Positions 48,151 to 57,687 of a stretch of 64,000 nt of DNA are shown in pieces. Numbering within the stretch: the stretch's first letter is position 1; every line of letters starts with the position of its first letter. A program made the position numbers and the translations under genes. Origin of the DNA: Roseicitreum antarcticum (GTDB lineage Bacteria; Pseudomonadota; Alphaproteobacteria; Rhodobacterales; Rhodobacteraceae); the NCBI RefSeq assembly GCF_014681765.1, contig NZ_CP061498.1, forward strand, positions 2,245,501 through 2,309,500, in the 5' to 3' direction. The notes under the pieces are model-generated. The model was not told the DNA's origin. It saw nothing but the letters and a program-made list of their open reading frames with translations, and searched no databases.

Positions 48151-49437
48151 TCAGCCGTTCTCGCGCAGCACCGCCCCCGCCAGATACAGTGACCCGCAGA
48201 TCAGGACGCGCGCGCGCGGGTCCGCCGCGACAATCCGGTCCAACGCCTGCGCCACGCTATCGGCTGTCATGGCCTCAATGCCCTGCGCGCGCGCGGCATC
48301 GGCGGTAACATCGGCGGGCAGGGTCGCTGCTTCGCCGGGGATCGACACCGCATGCAGCTTTAACGCCAGCCCCGCCAATGGCCGCAGGAACCCGGCAATG
48401 TCCTTGGTGTTGAGCATGCCGCAGATCAGGTATGTCGGACGTTCCGGCAGCGCGGCCAGCGTTTCGGCAATGGCGATACCGGCGGCGGGGTTGTGGCCGC
48501 CGTCCAGCCAAAGCTCTACGCCCGGGGCAGCCGCGGTCAGCGGGCCATTGCGCAACCGCTGCATGCGCGCGGGCCAGTAGGCGCGGGTCACGGCAGCCTC
48601 TACCGCGTCCTCATCCATCCCCAGATGGCGCAGTGCGGCAATCGCCGCGCCCGCGTTCTGGATCTGATGCGGGCCGGGCAGGTTGGGCAGGGGCAGGTCC
48701 ATCAACCCGCCTTCATCTTGAAAGATCAGCCGCCCACGCTCTGCCCAGACATGCCAATGCTGGCCGTGGACCAGCAGCGGCGCACCGACACGGGCCGCGC
48801 GCGCCTCGATCACCTCCAGCGCGACCTCGATCTGCGGGCCGACGACACAGGGCACGCCGCGCTTCAAGATGCCGGCTTTTTCGCCCGCGATCTCGGCCAG
48901 CGTGTCGCCCAGATATTGTTGATGGTCGATGGAGACCGGGGTGATGATGCTCAATGCGGGGGCATCCACCACATTCGTGGCGTCCAGACGCCCGCCCAGC
49001 CCGACCTCCAGCAAGGTGAAATCGGCAGGCGTGCGGGCAAAGGCCAGCAGGGCGGCGACGGTCGTGATCTCGAAATATGTGATCGCACCGCCTTCATTGG
49101 CCTGCATGCACTCGTCGAGCAGCGCACTCAGCGCGGGTTCCGAAATCAGGTCGCCCGCCAGCCGGATACGCTCATGAAAGCGCGCCAGATGCGGCGAGGT
49201 ATAGGCGTGCACCCGGTGGCCAGCCCCTTCCAGCCCGGCGCGGATCATGGCCTGCGTGCTGCCTTTGCCATTGGTGCCCGCGATGTGGATCACCGGGGGC
49301 AGCGCGCGCTCTGGATGGTCCAGCGCAGCCAGCAGTCGCCACACCCGGTCCAGCGTCAGGTCGATGATCTTTGGATGAAACGCCATCATCCGCGCCAACA
49401 GCACGTCCGACCCCGGCAGCCCGTCCACGGGTGTCAC
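48151..49437 (-). CDS. folC: Folylpolyglutamate/dihydrofolate synthase FolC
   Basis: A 428-residue Mur-ligase-type enzyme adding Glu to dihydropteroate and tetrahydrofolate. The P-loop is [11 protein letters not shown] (residues about 50-60), then the omega loop [40 protein letters not shown], and HNPAAG in the C-terminal domain. The start is GTG 49437, overlapping the accD stop by four bases (GTGA). accD-folC is the usual alphaproteobacterial pair. Confidence 0.95.
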   Translation of the reverse strand: MTPVDGLPGSDVLLARMMAFHPKIIDLTLDRVWRLLAALDHPERALPPVIHIAGTNGKGSTQAMIRAGLEGAGHRVHAYTSPHLARFHERIRLAGDLISEPALSALLDECMQANEGGAITYFEITTVAALLAFARTPADFTLLEVGLGGRLDATNVVDAPALSIITPVSIDHQQYLGDTLAEIAGEKAGILKRGVPCVVGPQIEVALEVIEARAARVGAPLLVHGQHWHVWAERGRLIFQDEGGLMDLPLPNLPGPHQIQNAGAAIAALRHLGMDEDAVEAAVTRAYWPARMQRLRNGPLTAAAPGVELWLDGGHNPAAGIAIAETLAALPERPTYLICGMLNTKDIAGFLRPLAGLALKLHAVSIPGEAATLPADVTADAARAQGIEAMTADSVAQALDRIVAADPRARVLICGSLYLAGAVLRENG

Positions 49438-50396
49438 GCAGGGTCACTCTTTGTCGGCGTCTCGGCAGGCACAACCTCGGGCGCGGGGGCCGGGACTTCG
49501 GGCTGCGGCAACGGATCTGGCGGCGGCAGGTCGCCCTGCACGGGCGGCGACTGGCGCATCAACATCCGCAAGATGATCGCCAGTTCCTCGCGCAGCTTCC
49601 CGCGCGGGGTCACGCGGTCCAGCATTCCATGCTCCAAAAGGTATTCGGCGCGCTGGAAGCCTTCGGGCAGGGTCTCGCGGATGGTCTGTTCGATCACGCG
49701 CGGACCTGCAAAACAGATCAGCGCGCCGGGCTCGGCGATATGCACATCGCCCAGCATCGCATAGCTCGCGGTCACGCCGCCGGTGGTCGGATGCGTCAGC
49801 ACCACGACATAGGGCAGCCCGGCCTCTTTCACCATCTGCACCGCGACGGTGGTGCGCGGCATCTGCATCAGCGACAGGATACCTTCTTGCATCCGCGCCC
49901 CGCCCGCGGCGGAAAACAGCACCAGCGGCTTGCGCTGTTGCACGGCGGTTTCAGCGGCGGCGATGATGGCATTGCCGACATACATCCCCATGGACCCCGC
50001 CATGAAGCTGAAATCCTGCGCCACCGCTACGACGGGCGTGCGCGCGATTTCACCGACCGCGACCAGCATCGCCTCTTTCTCGCCGGTGCTGCGCTGCGCC
50101 GATTTCATCCGTTCAGGATAGCGCTTCTGATCGCGGAACTGCAACGGATCGGCGATCGGTTCGGGCACCGCGACTTCGGAAAAGATGCCGGCGTCAAACA
50201 GCCGCGCGAAGCGCGCGCGGGGGCTGATCGACATATGATGCCCGCAAGACGTACAGACCTGCTGGTTGTCGCTCAGTTCCCGGTGGAACAGCATGGTCCC
50301 GCACGAGGTGCACTTGGTCCAAAGGTTTTCCGGTATCTCACGCCGCGAGAACAACGAATTTATCGTCGGGCGGACATAGTTGGTGATCCAGTTCAT
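49434..50396 (-). CDS. accD: Acetyl-CoA carboxylase carboxyltransferase beta subunit AccD
   Basis: A 320-residue subunit of acetyl-CoA carboxylase, first step of fatty-acid synthesis. The N-terminal zinc ribbon has cysteines at 29, 32, 48 and 51 (CTSC twice). The crotonase-like core has [12 protein letters not shown] and [15 protein letters not shown] Pro/Ala/Glu-rich tail of about 40 residues is extra and probably disordered. The start is ATG 50396 ([10 protein letters not shown]). Confidence 0.95.
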   Translation of the reverse strand: MNWITNYVRPTINSLFSRREIPENLWTKCTSCGTMLFHRELSDNQQVCTSCGHHMSISPRARFARLFDAGIFSEVAVPEPIADPLQFRDQKRYPERMKSAQRSTGEKEAMLVAVGEIARTPVVAVAQDFSFMAGSMGMYVGNAIIAAAETAVQQRKPLVLFSAAGGARMQEGILSLMQMPRTTVAVQMVKEAGLPYVVVLTHPTTGGVTASYAMLGDVHIAEPGALICFAGPRVIEQTIRETLPEGFQRAEYLLEHGMLDRVTPRGKLREELAIILRMLMRQSPPVQGDLPPPDPLPQPEVPAPAPEVVPAETPTKSDPA

Positions 50397-50510
50397 GCAG
50401 CTACCCTTTCGCGCCGAATTGCGGGGACAGATAATCGCCACGCTGGCCGAATGCAATCGCCCCGGTTCAGATGCGCCGCTCCGATGGCCGTGTCGCTCAA
50501 AATGGCCGCC

Positions 50511-51410
50511 TCAGCGCCCCCGCAACGCCAGGGCGCAAATCGCCCAGGCCAGCGCCAGCCCGCCCATATCGGCAAAAAGCAGCGGCCGCATCGTGTTCAG
50601 GTCATCATGCGCAAAAGGCAGGCGATACAGCGCCAGCGCATCCAGCCCGCCCCCCGCCGTGACAATCATGATGGCGACGAAGTTATTGGCCAGATGCAGG
50701 CCCCATGCCAGCCCGATACTGCCGCTGCGCCGCGTCAGATCCGCCGCGACCAGCCCGAAGAACCCGGTGACCAAGACGACATACCATGTGGTCGGCCCCA
50801 TCACATCGGGGGCGTAATGCACCATGCCAAACAGCACCGATGGTCCGATCATCCAGATGACAGGCGAGGCAAAGCGCGCCGCCAGTTGCTGTTGGATATA
50901 GCCGCGAAACAACAGCTCCTCGGTGCCGGTCTGCAGCATCAGGCCCAGCAGCGCCAGCGGCAGGAACGCCAGCCAGACCTGCCAGGAAACGGCGGCGGCC
51001 CGCGCGCCCAGATCGGGCAACAGCAGCAACCCCGCCAGCGCGATCGCCCCCATCACACCTGCGCCAAGGCAGAAATCGCGCAATACCACCGGGGCGCGCC
51101 CAAAAAGCGACGCGATGGGCCGGCGGTGCAGCCAGCGCACGGCGGCAAAGACCCCCAGCGCCATGCCCGCAAAGCTGGCCAGCAACATCAGCAGCCCCAC
51201 CGGCGTGCTGCCCGTCACCGTCTGCGCCAGCCGCTGCTCCAGTCCCTCGCTGCCGTGTATCAGCCACAGCCCGACGCCCATCAGCGCCATCCAGGACGCG
51301 TAGATCACAAAGACCAGGACCAGCCCCAGGATCAGGCGCCACAGCTGCGGACGCTGCCGCGCGGGCTGGACATATGCGGCAAAGGGCGGGGCAAGGTAAT
51401 GTGCGCTCAT
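50511..51410 (-). CDS. CPBP-family intramembrane metalloprotease
   Basis: A 299-residue protein with about eight helices in the inner membrane. The CPBP (Abi, Rce1-like) motifs are EELLFRG (EExxxR type), FGMVHYAP (FxxxH) and HLANNFVA (HxxxN/D). Relatives cleave or protect proteins such as CAAX-type or bacteriocin substrates, but this one has no assigned target. The start is ATG 51410; the frame runs upstream to 51557 through a tandem repeat that is unlikely to be coding. Function is inferred from family only. Confidence 0.8.
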   Translation of the reverse strand: MSAHYLAPPFAAYVQPARQRPQLWRLILGLVLVFVIYASWMALMGVGLWLIHGSEGLEQRLAQTVTGSTPVGLLMLLASFAGMALGVFAAVRWLHRRPIASLFGRAPVVLRDFCLGAGVMGAIALAGLLLLPDLGARAAAVSWQVWLAFLPLALLGLMLQTGTEELLFRGYIQQQLAARFASPVIWMIGPSVLFGMVHYAPDVMGPTTWYVVLVTGFFGLVAADLTRRSGSIGLAWGLHLANNFVAIMIVTAGGGLDALALYRLPFAHDDLNTMRPLLFADMGGLALAWAICALALRGR

Positions 51411-51428
51411 CAAAGGGGCCTGTATCAA

Positions 51429-51468
51429 GGGGCAGTCAAGGTTGGGGGCAGTCAAGGTTGGGGGCAGT
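51429..51468. repeat. 2.6 tandem copies of a 16-bp unit
   Basis: GGGGCAGTCAAGGTTG is repeated twice and followed by GGGGCAGTC, just upstream of the CPBP gene start. Copies are identical, which suggests recent slippage. Confidence 0.85.
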
Positions 51469-51553
51469 CTAACCGCAGCGGCAAGCCACCGCATGCCCAA
51501 AACGGGTGGCGGGATCAAAACCGGCGCATTCGTGAACGGGCGGCGGGCGGGCG

Positions 51554-52918
51554 TCACACCGCGAACCCGGCTGCCTCCGCGCGCGCCAGAACGGCATCCA
51601 CCATGGCACCGGCGGTGCCGGTATAGCGCACGGGGTCCAGCATACGGTCGATGGCGGCCGCATCCAGATGCGCCGTGACGGCAGGATCGGCCAGCAACTG
51701 CCCGCGCAGGTCGGTCCCCTGATCGACGGCGGCAGCGGCGGCGCGGGTCACAACCTCATGCGCCACGCCGCGGCCCAGATGCGGTGTCAGACCGGCCATC
51801 ACGGCCTCGGACATGATAAGCCCGCCGCCCATGTCCAGATTGACGCGCATCCGGGCTGCGTCAACGTCCAGCCCTTCAAGCATCGGGCGGGCATGCATCA
51901 ACGCGCCCGAGGCCAGCAGGAATGCCTCGGGCAGCACCATCGTCTCGACCGCCAGCGCGCCGATGCCGCGCTCATGCTCTTGCATCTGGCCTTCCATCGC
52001 CTGCGCCACCAGCGCGCGCAACCGGGTCGCAATGGCGATGATCTGCGGGCAGGCGACGGGGTTGCGTTTTTGCGGCATCGCGCTGGACCCGCCGCGCCCG
52101 GGCACATAGGGCTCGCGCAGTTCGGCAACCTCGGTGCGCATCAGCATTGCGACCTCGGTGCCGATCCGGCCCAGAAGCCCCCCGACAAGGGCCAGCCAGA
52201 ACACCGCCTCGGCCCAGGTATCGCGCCCAGTGTGCCAGGTGATGTCGGGGTCGCGCAGCCCCAGGTCCGCCGCCAGGGCCGCGCGCACATCCATACCCGT
52301 ATCGCCCAGCGGGGCCAGCGTGCCGACCGCGCCGCCAAACTGCACCGCCAGCAAACGGTCGCGCAGCGCGGGCAGTCGCGCGCGGTGGCGCAACGCCTCA
52401 TCCAGCCAGATCGCCGCCTTGTGACCAAAGGTGATGGGCGCGGCATGCTGCTGAAAGGTACGCCCGGCCATGGGCGTGTCGCGGTGCCGGTACGCCAATG
52501 CGACCAGTGCCGCGATCGTGGCATCAAGCTCTGCCGCGATCAGCGCCAGCCCGTCGCGCATCTGCAAGACAAGGCCGGTGTCCAGCACATCCTGCGTCGT
52601 GGCGCCCAGATGCACATAACGCGCGGCATCCGGCGGACAGGCGGCAGTCAATTGCTTGACCAACGGGATGATCGGAAACCCCGCCTTGGCGAAATGCGCC
52701 TGCATGCTGACAGGGTCCAGCACATCAACCCGCGCGGCATCGGTGATCGCCTGCGCGGCATCCGCAGGGATCACCCCCACAGCGGCCTGCGCACGCGCAA
52801 GCGCGGCCTCGAACGCCAACCATGAGGCGAAGCGCGCGGTGTCATCGAAAACGGCGCGCATCGCGGCGGTGCTGAATTCGTCACGGTAATAGGGGCTGTC
52901 GAAAAGGGTGGCGGGCAT
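51554..52918 (-). CDS. Fumarase/aspartase-superfamily lyase, PcaB- or PurB-like
   Basis: A 454-residue lyase. The superfamily signature GRGGSSAMPQKRNP is present at about residues 275-288, with HLGATTQDVLDTGL and MAGRTFQQHAAPITFGHKAA supplying the other active-site regions. The overall pattern, including the C-terminal domain (GRGVAHEVVTRAAAAAVDQG), is nearest to 3-carboxy-cis,cis-muconate lactonising enzyme (PcaB) of protocatechuate breakdown. No pca genes lie nearby, so an adenylosuccinate-lyase-like or other fumarate-releasing role remains possible. Confidence 0.8.
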   Translation of the reverse strand: MPATLFDSPYYRDEFSTAAMRAVFDDTARFASWLAFEAALARAQAAVGVIPADAAQAITDAARVDVLDPVSMQAHFAKAGFPIIPLVKQLTAACPPDAARYVHLGATTQDVLDTGLVLQMRDGLALIAAELDATIAALVALAYRHRDTPMAGRTFQQHAAPITFGHKAAIWLDEALRHRARLPALRDRLLAVQFGGAVGTLAPLGDTGMDVRAALAADLGLRDPDITWHTGRDTWAEAVFWLALVGGLLGRIGTEVAMLMRTEVAELREPYVPGRGGSSAMPQKRNPVACPQIIAIATRLRALVAQAMEGQMQEHERGIGALAVETMVLPEAFLLASGALMHARPMLEGLDVDAARMRVNLDMGGGLIMSEAVMAGLTPHLGRGVAHEVVTRAAAAAVDQGTDLRGQLLADPAVTAHLDAAAIDRMLDPVRYTGTAGAMVDAVLARAEAAGFAV

Positions 52919-52947
52919 GGGCTGCAGTTCCTTGGGGCCAGTTCCAC

Positions 52948-52983
52948 GGGGTCGGATCTTGGGGTCGGATCCTCGGGGTCAGG
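52948..52983. repeat. Short tandem repeats upstream of the lyase gene
   Basis: GGGGTCGGATCTT, GGGGTCGGATCCTC and GGGGTCAGG follow each other in the spacer about 30-65 bases before the lyase start. It is another short tandem array in an intergenic spacer, with a unit similar in style to those at 16961 and 51429. Confidence 0.6.
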
Positions 52984-53110
52984 CCGCAAGGGCCAGACGG
53001 CCCATGCATGTGGCGGCGCGGGCATGGCAAAGCCATAGCGCAAAGTCAGCGACAGGGAAAACCGCTTTTGCCCTGCCCCCCCGTTTTGCCACTGCTGCTT
53101 GACGCGCCCG

Positions 53111-53506
53111 TCAGGCCGGGCGGCGCAACCGCGACTGATAATCCAGCGCCTGCCATTGCGACCGCGCGTGCCAGTCGGCGGCAGGCTGGCGCTGCGCCAG
53201 CGAGTCCGAAATCGCGACCTCATCAAACCCCGACCGGCGCGCCATGGCGTATTGATCGGCCAGCACATGCCCGCTGGCGCGCAGCCGTCCGGCATAGCCC
53301 AGCCGCCGCAACTGACGGCCCAGCGTGAAGCCGCGCCCGTCGCTGAACGCGGGAAAGGCCACGCGGATCATCGCGGGCGCGGCTGTCACGGCAGCGGTCA
53401 GCGCCGCGGCATCCGCATCCGGGGCCAGGTCGACGATCTGATCGGCGCGCAGGCTTTCGGCCAGATCGGCCACGCCAAAGCCGTGGTCATCAATCACAAC
53501 ACTCAT
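53111..53506 (-). CDS. DUF934 protein of the sulfite-reduction operon
   Basis: A 131-residue soluble protein of the DUF934 family, commonly found after cysH in alphaproteobacteria. Landmarks are an IRVAFPAFSDGRGFTLGRQL stretch and a GFDEVAISDSLA motif. Its function is not established; a helper role in sulfite or siroheme metabolism is inferred from context. ATG 53506 overlaps the cysH stop (ATGA); it is the last gene of the operon. Confidence 0.88.
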   Translation of the reverse strand: MSVVIDDHGFGVADLAESLRADQIVDLAPDADAAALTAAVTAAPAMIRVAFPAFSDGRGFTLGRQLRRLGYAGRLRASGHVLADQYAMARRSGFDEVAISDSLAQRQPAADWHARSQWQALDYQSRLRRPA

Positions 53507-54246
53507 GCGGCATCTTCCCTTTTGGCTTCCTGGGGCACGCGCACCGGCTTGCCGCCGATGAAATGGATCCCGCATTCGGTCTTTTCCTGCCCGCGCCAGC
53601 GCCCGGCGCGCGGGTCTTCGCCCGCCGCGACGGGGCTGGTGCAGGGCGCGCAGCCGATGGAGGGATAGCCCCGTGCCATCAGCGGGTGGCGCGGCAGCGC
53701 GTGCCGGTCGATATAAGCAGACAGATCCGCCGCCAACCAATCCGCCAGCGGGTTGAAGCGCACGCGGCCCGTCGCAACCTCGAACCGCGACAGCGCGGTG
53801 CGGGTGTCGGCCTGATGCCGCTTGCGCCCGGTGATCCAGCCGTCGAAACCCTGCAAGGCGGCCTCCAGCGGGCGCGATTTGCGCAGGGCGCAGCAGGCAT
53901 CGGTGTCAACGCGGTGCAGCCTGCCCTGCGGGTCTTCGGCTGCCAGCTCGGCGCGGTCGGGGCCAATCACCCGGATGTCGCGCAGATCCAGCGTCTTGGC
54001 CAGTTCGTGCTGATACGCCAGCGTCTCGGCAAACAGCATCTGCGTGTCGATGAACAACACCGGCGTGTCGGGCGCGACCCGCGACACCATGTGCAGCAGC
54101 ACGACCGATTCCGCCCCAAAGGACGACACCAGCGCCAGACGGCCGGCATCCGGGTCGCGCAAGGTCGCGCCGATCAGATCAGCCCCGGACAGCGCATCGT
54201 GGCGCGCGCGCAGCGCATCGGCGCGGGCGATGGGATCATGCAGCAT
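53503..54246 (-). CDS. cysH: Assimilatory adenylyl-sulfate (APS) reductase CysH
   Basis: A 247-residue reductase producing sulfite from adenylyl sulfate. The nucleotide motif SSFGAESVVLLH is near the start. The paired cysteines (DACCALRK) and the later GCAPCT give the CC-CxxC pattern that binds a 4Fe-4S cluster and marks APS-type enzymes. The C-terminal ECGIH carries the catalytic Cys. The start is ATG 54246, overlapping the cysI end by 11 bases. Confidence 0.93.
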   Translation of the reverse strand: MLHDPIARADALRARHDALSGADLIGATLRDPDAGRLALVSSFGAESVVLLHMVSRVAPDTPVLFIDTQMLFAETLAYQHELAKTLDLRDIRVIGPDRAELAAEDPQGRLHRVDTDACCALRKSRPLEAALQGFDGWITGRKRHQADTRTALSRFEVATGRVRFNPLADWLAADLSAYIDRHALPRHPLMARGYPSIGCAPCTSPVAAGEDPRAGRWRGQEKTECGIHFIGGKPVRVPQEAKREDAA

Positions 54247-55894
54247 TGGCTTGATCCGCATCATATAGCGCGGCCTTGAACGGTGCCGCACCAAGGCGGC
54301 GATATGCCTCGACAAAGGTTTCGTCCGACGAGTCGCGCTGCGCCAGATAGGCGCCCACCACCCGCTCGATCGCGGGAACGATGGCGTCATAGGCAAAGCC
54401 AGGCCCGGTGCGCTCACCAATCGCGGCAGTTTCGGTCGCGTCGCCGCCCAGTGTGATCTGATAGCTTTCGACGCCGCCCTTCTCCAGGCCCAGGATGCCG
54501 ATATGCCCGACATGGTGGTGCCCGCAGGCGTTGATGCAGCCCGAGATCTTGACCTTCAGCCCGCCGATGTCCCGCTCGGTCTCGGCGAAGCGTTCCGCGA
54601 TGGCCTGCGCCACGGGGATCGACCGCGCCGTGGCCAGCGCGCAGTAATCCATGCCGGGGCAGGCGATGATATCCGAGATCAGGCCAACATTCGCCGTCGC
54701 CAGCCCGGCGGCGCGCAGCGCCGCATGCACGGCCGGCAGATCGGCGCGATGGACATGGGGCAAGATGACGTTTTGCTCGTGGCTGATGCGCAGCTCATCA
54801 TAACCATATTGCGCCGCCAGATCGGCCAGCACGCGCATCTGATCGGACGAGGCATCGCCGGGCGTTTCGCCATGCGCCTTCAGGCTGACCGTGATGATCG
54901 CGTGATCGGCGCGACGGTGCACCTCCAGGTTGGTATCGGCCCAGGCGCGGAACACCGGGTCGCTGGCACGGGCATCCTCATAGGCACCAAACGGCCCGTC
55001 GCGGAACACCGGCGGCGCGAAATCGGCAGTGATATGGGCCAGTGCGGCCTGATCCTCGCCCGTCCATTCGGGGCGGATCTCGACAAAACGGGCCTCGACC
55101 TGATCGCGCATCGCCTCCAGCCCCATCTCGAACAGGGTGATCTTGATGCGTGCCTTGTACTTGTTGTCCCGCCGTCCCTGGGCGTTATAGACGCTCAGGA
55201 TCGCCTCGACATAGGGCAAGAGATCGGCGCGCGGCAGGAAGTCGCGGACCACCCGGCCCAGCATCGGGGTGCGGCCAAGGCCACCGCCCATGGTGACCTC
55301 GAACCCCGGCTGGCCGTCGCGTTCGATCATGCGCAGGCCGATGTCATGCGCGCGGGTCACGGCGCGGTCATTCGGGCTGCCGGTGATGGCGATCTTGAAC
55401 TTGCGCGGCAGGAACTGAAACTCGGGATGGTCAGTGGACCATTGCCGCAGCAATTCAGCCACGGGGCGCGGATCGGCGATCTCATCGGCGGCAGCGCCCG
55501 CGAAATGGTCGGCGGTGACGTTACGCACGCAATTGCCGCTGGTCTGGATGGCATGCATCCCCACATCGGCCAGCGCGTCCAGAATATCGGGCACATCGTT
55601 CAGCAACGGCCAGTTGAACTGGATGTTCTGCCGCGTGGTGAAATGGCCATATCCCTTGTCCCAGCGATCCGCGATCATGGCAAGCTGGCGCATCTGGGCG
55701 CTGCTGATCGTGCCATACGGAATGGCCACCCGCAGCATGTAGGCATGCAATTGCAGATAGAGGCCGTTCATCAGCCGCAGCGGCTTGAACTCATCCTCGG
55801 TCAGCGCGCCCGAGATACGGCGCGCCACCTGTTCACGAAACTGCGCAGTGCGGGTGCGCACGAAGGCTTCATCGAATTCGGTATATTTATACAT
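54236..55894 (-). CDS. cysI: Sulfite reductase hemoprotein, CysI/NirA type
   Basis: A 552-residue siroheme 4Fe-4S enzyme reducing sulfite to sulfide. The cluster/siroheme cysteines are in CPGMDYCALA and GCINACGHHHVGH. The substrate-binding repeats are visible at GYGHFTTRQNIQFNW and GYDELRISHEQNVILPHV. There is no CysJ flavoprotein gene here, so ferredoxin is the probable electron donor. It lies 51 bases after the DUF2849 gene in the operon cysG-DUF2849-cysI-cysH-DUF934. A nitrite reductase role is less likely given cysH. Confidence 0.92.
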   Translation of the reverse strand: MYKYTEFDEAFVRTRTAQFREQVARRISGALTEDEFKPLRLMNGLYLQLHAYMLRVAIPYGTISSAQMRQLAMIADRWDKGYGHFTTRQNIQFNWPLLNDVPDILDALADVGMHAIQTSGNCVRNVTADHFAGAAADEIADPRPVAELLRQWSTDHPEFQFLPRKFKIAITGSPNDRAVTRAHDIGLRMIERDGQPGFEVTMGGGLGRTPMLGRVVRDFLPRADLLPYVEAILSVYNAQGRRDNKYKARIKITLFEMGLEAMRDQVEARFVEIRPEWTGEDQAALAHITADFAPPVFRDGPFGAYEDARASDPVFRAWADTNLEVHRRADHAIITVSLKAHGETPGDASSDQMRVLADLAAQYGYDELRISHEQNVILPHVHRADLPAVHAALRAAGLATANVGLISDIIACPGMDYCALATARSIPVAQAIAERFAETERDIGGLKVKISGCINACGHHHVGHIGILGLEKGGVESYQITLGGDATETAAIGERTGPGFAYDAIVPAIERVVGAYLAQRDSSDETFVEAYRRLGAAPFKAALYDADQANAA

Positions 55895-55945
55895 GGGCGG
55901 GTACTTTGCATTCGGGTGGAAAGGGCGGGCAGAGGTGTTGCGGCG

Positions 55946-56248
55946 TCAGGCCCGACAGCTTTCGGCCTGCTTGCCGTGGGGCCGGTTCGACGGGCCACGC
56001 GCGCGAAACACATCGCGGAAATGCACCGGCTCTGGCCCATCCGGCCCGGCCTGCGCGGCGGCAAGCCCCGCCCCCACGACCTCCGCCGCCCAATCGCGCG
56101 CCAGTTCGGCCTGCGCCACATCGGCATCGGTGAAAAGACGCGCGCGGGAATGTTCGGGCGTCCAGCGGCCCGCGTCGTTCAGATACACCACCTCGCCGGT
56201 CAGCAGGTGGTTCGCGGCGATGACAGAGGGGGTAAAGGCGCGGCTCAT
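55946..56248 (-). CDS. DUF2849 protein of the sulfite-reduction operon
   Basis: A 100-residue protein of the DUF2849 family: FTPSVIAANHLLTGEVVYL, then RWTPEHSRARLFTDADVAQ and an Ala-rich helix. It is regularly encoded between cysG and cysI in alphaproteobacteria, which suggests a role in sulfite reductase maturation or siroheme transfer; none is proven. ATG 56248 overlaps the cysG stop (ATGA). Confidence 0.9.
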   Translation of the reverse strand: MSRAFTPSVIAANHLLTGEVVYLNDAGRWTPEHSRARLFTDADVAQAELARDWAAEVVGAGLAAAQAGPDGPEPVHFRDVFRARGPSNRPHGKQAESCRA

Positions 56249-57687
56249 TGAAGGGCCTCCTGCAACATTGCGGTAATTTCAGCGGCGGGCGTAGTGGCCC
56301 CCTTGGCGCTGCGGTTGCGGGCGGTGACACCCAGCAACAGCACGGCGGGGCCAGCCATATCGGCCACCGCCTGCGGCAATTCGGCCAGCGTGGTCAGGCG
56401 CACGCGCTGATCGGCGCGGGTCGCATTTTCCACGATCGTCACCGGCGTCTCGGCCGCCGCGCCATGCATCAGCAAGCGGCCCTGAATGAACCGCGCCGCG
56501 CGCTTGCCCATGTAGATCGCGGCGACCATGCCGGGCCGGGCCAGCGCCTGCCAATCCTGTTCGGCAAATCCCTTGGTGTCATGGCCCGAAACCAGCCGCA
56601 CGCTGCTGTTGCGCCCGCGCCGGGTCAGGCTTTGCCCCACTGCGGCTGCCGCCCCCGATGCCGCCGTGATCCCCGGCGTCACGGCCCAGTCGATGCCCGC
56701 GGCGTCCAGCGCCTCGGTCTCTTCATCCAGCCTGCCAAAGACGCTGGCATCGCCCCCCTTCAGCCGCACCACATGCGCGCCCGTGGTCGCATGGTCGATC
56801 ATCAACTGGTTGATGGTGTCTTGCGGGGTCGAGGGGCCAAAGCCCTCCTTGCCGACCGCGATCATCAGCGCTTCGCGCCGTGCAAGCTCCAGCACCTCGG
56901 GCGCGATCAGCCGGTCGTGGATCACCACATCGGCACGGTCCAGAAGCCGCCGCGCACGCAGGGTCAGAAGGTCGGGATCGCCCGGCCCCGCGCCCACCAG
57001 ATCCACATGCCCCGGCCCGTCAGCCATGCCGTTCAGGTGCTGCGCCAGCGTATCCTGCAACGCGGCCTGCAACGCGGGCGCGCCGCCCTGCTCAAAGGCA
57101 CGCGGGCCGGTGGTGTCGTAATACTGCGCCCAGAAATCGCGCCGCTTGCGGCCCATGGGCAGGGCATCGGCGGCATGACGGAAGGTTTTGGCCACGCGGG
57201 CCAGGATGCCGGTGGCTGCGGGCAGGCGCGCCTCCAGATCGGCCTTGATCTTGCGCGCCAGAACCGGTGCCGCGCCCTCGGTGCCGATGGCCACGACAAC
57301 GGGATCACGGTCCACGATGGCAGGCGTGATAAAATCGCTGTCCGACAGGTTATCCACGATATTGACCAATACCCCGGCGCGGTGGCCCAGCGCCCGGGTG
57401 CGCGCGTCATCCACAGCATCCTCGGCCGCACCATAAACCAGCCGCGCGCCGATCAGATCGCAGGGCACCAGCGCGCGCCGATGCAGCGCCAGCCGCCCCG
57501 CACTGGCCCAATCCTCGATGTCAGACGCCAGATCTACCGCCGCGCCGTGCAACGTCGCAGGGGCGAAGACCTCGATCCGGGCTTGGGTCTTCAACAAGAG
57601 CCGAAGCTTGGCCACAGCGGCATCGCCACCGCCGGTGACGACCACGCGGGCCGCAGCCGTGTCCAGAAATATCGGAAAATGCTGCAT
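56245..57687 (-). CDS. cysG: Siroheme synthase CysG
   Basis: A 480-residue fusion making siroheme. The N-terminal half is the precorrin-2 dehydrogenase/ferrochelatase (VVVTGGGDAAVAKLRLLL; TPAIVDRDPVVVAIGTEGAA). The C-terminal half is uroporphyrinogen-III methyltransferase (VDLVGAGPGDPDLLTLRA; VRLKGGDASVFGR; MVAAIYMGKRAA). The start is ATG 57687 with GGAG 9 bases upstream. It is the first gene of the sulfite-reduction operon, next to an inverted repeat at 57722-57746. Confidence 0.95.
   Translation of the reverse strand: MQHFPIFLDTAAARVVVTGGGDAAVAKLRLLLKTQARIEVFAPATLHGAAVDLASDIEDWASAGRLALHRRALVPCDLIGARLVYGAAEDAVDDARTRALGHRAGVLVNIVDNLSDSDFITPAIVDRDPVVVAIGTEGAAPVLARKIKADLEARLPAATGILARVAKTFRHAADALPMGRKRRDFWAQYYDTTGPRAFEQGGAPALQAALQDTLAQHLNGMADGPGHVDLVGAGPGDPDLLTLRARRLLDRADVVIHDRLIAPEVLELARREALMIAVGKEGFGPSTPQDTINQLMIDHATTGAHVVRLKGGDASVFGRLDEETEALDAAGIDWAVTPGITAASGAAAAVGQSLTRRGRNSSVRLVSGHDTKGFAEQDWQALARPGMVAAIYMGKRAARFIQGRLLMHGAAAETPVTIVENATRADQRVRLTTLAELPQAVADMAGPAVLLLGVTARNRSAKGATTPAAEITAMLQEALQ

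Noticed and set aside
49371-51626. Plus-strand open frame of 751 codons opposite accD and the CPBP gene
   Set aside because: Antisense shadow; both minus-strand genes have clear domains and starts.
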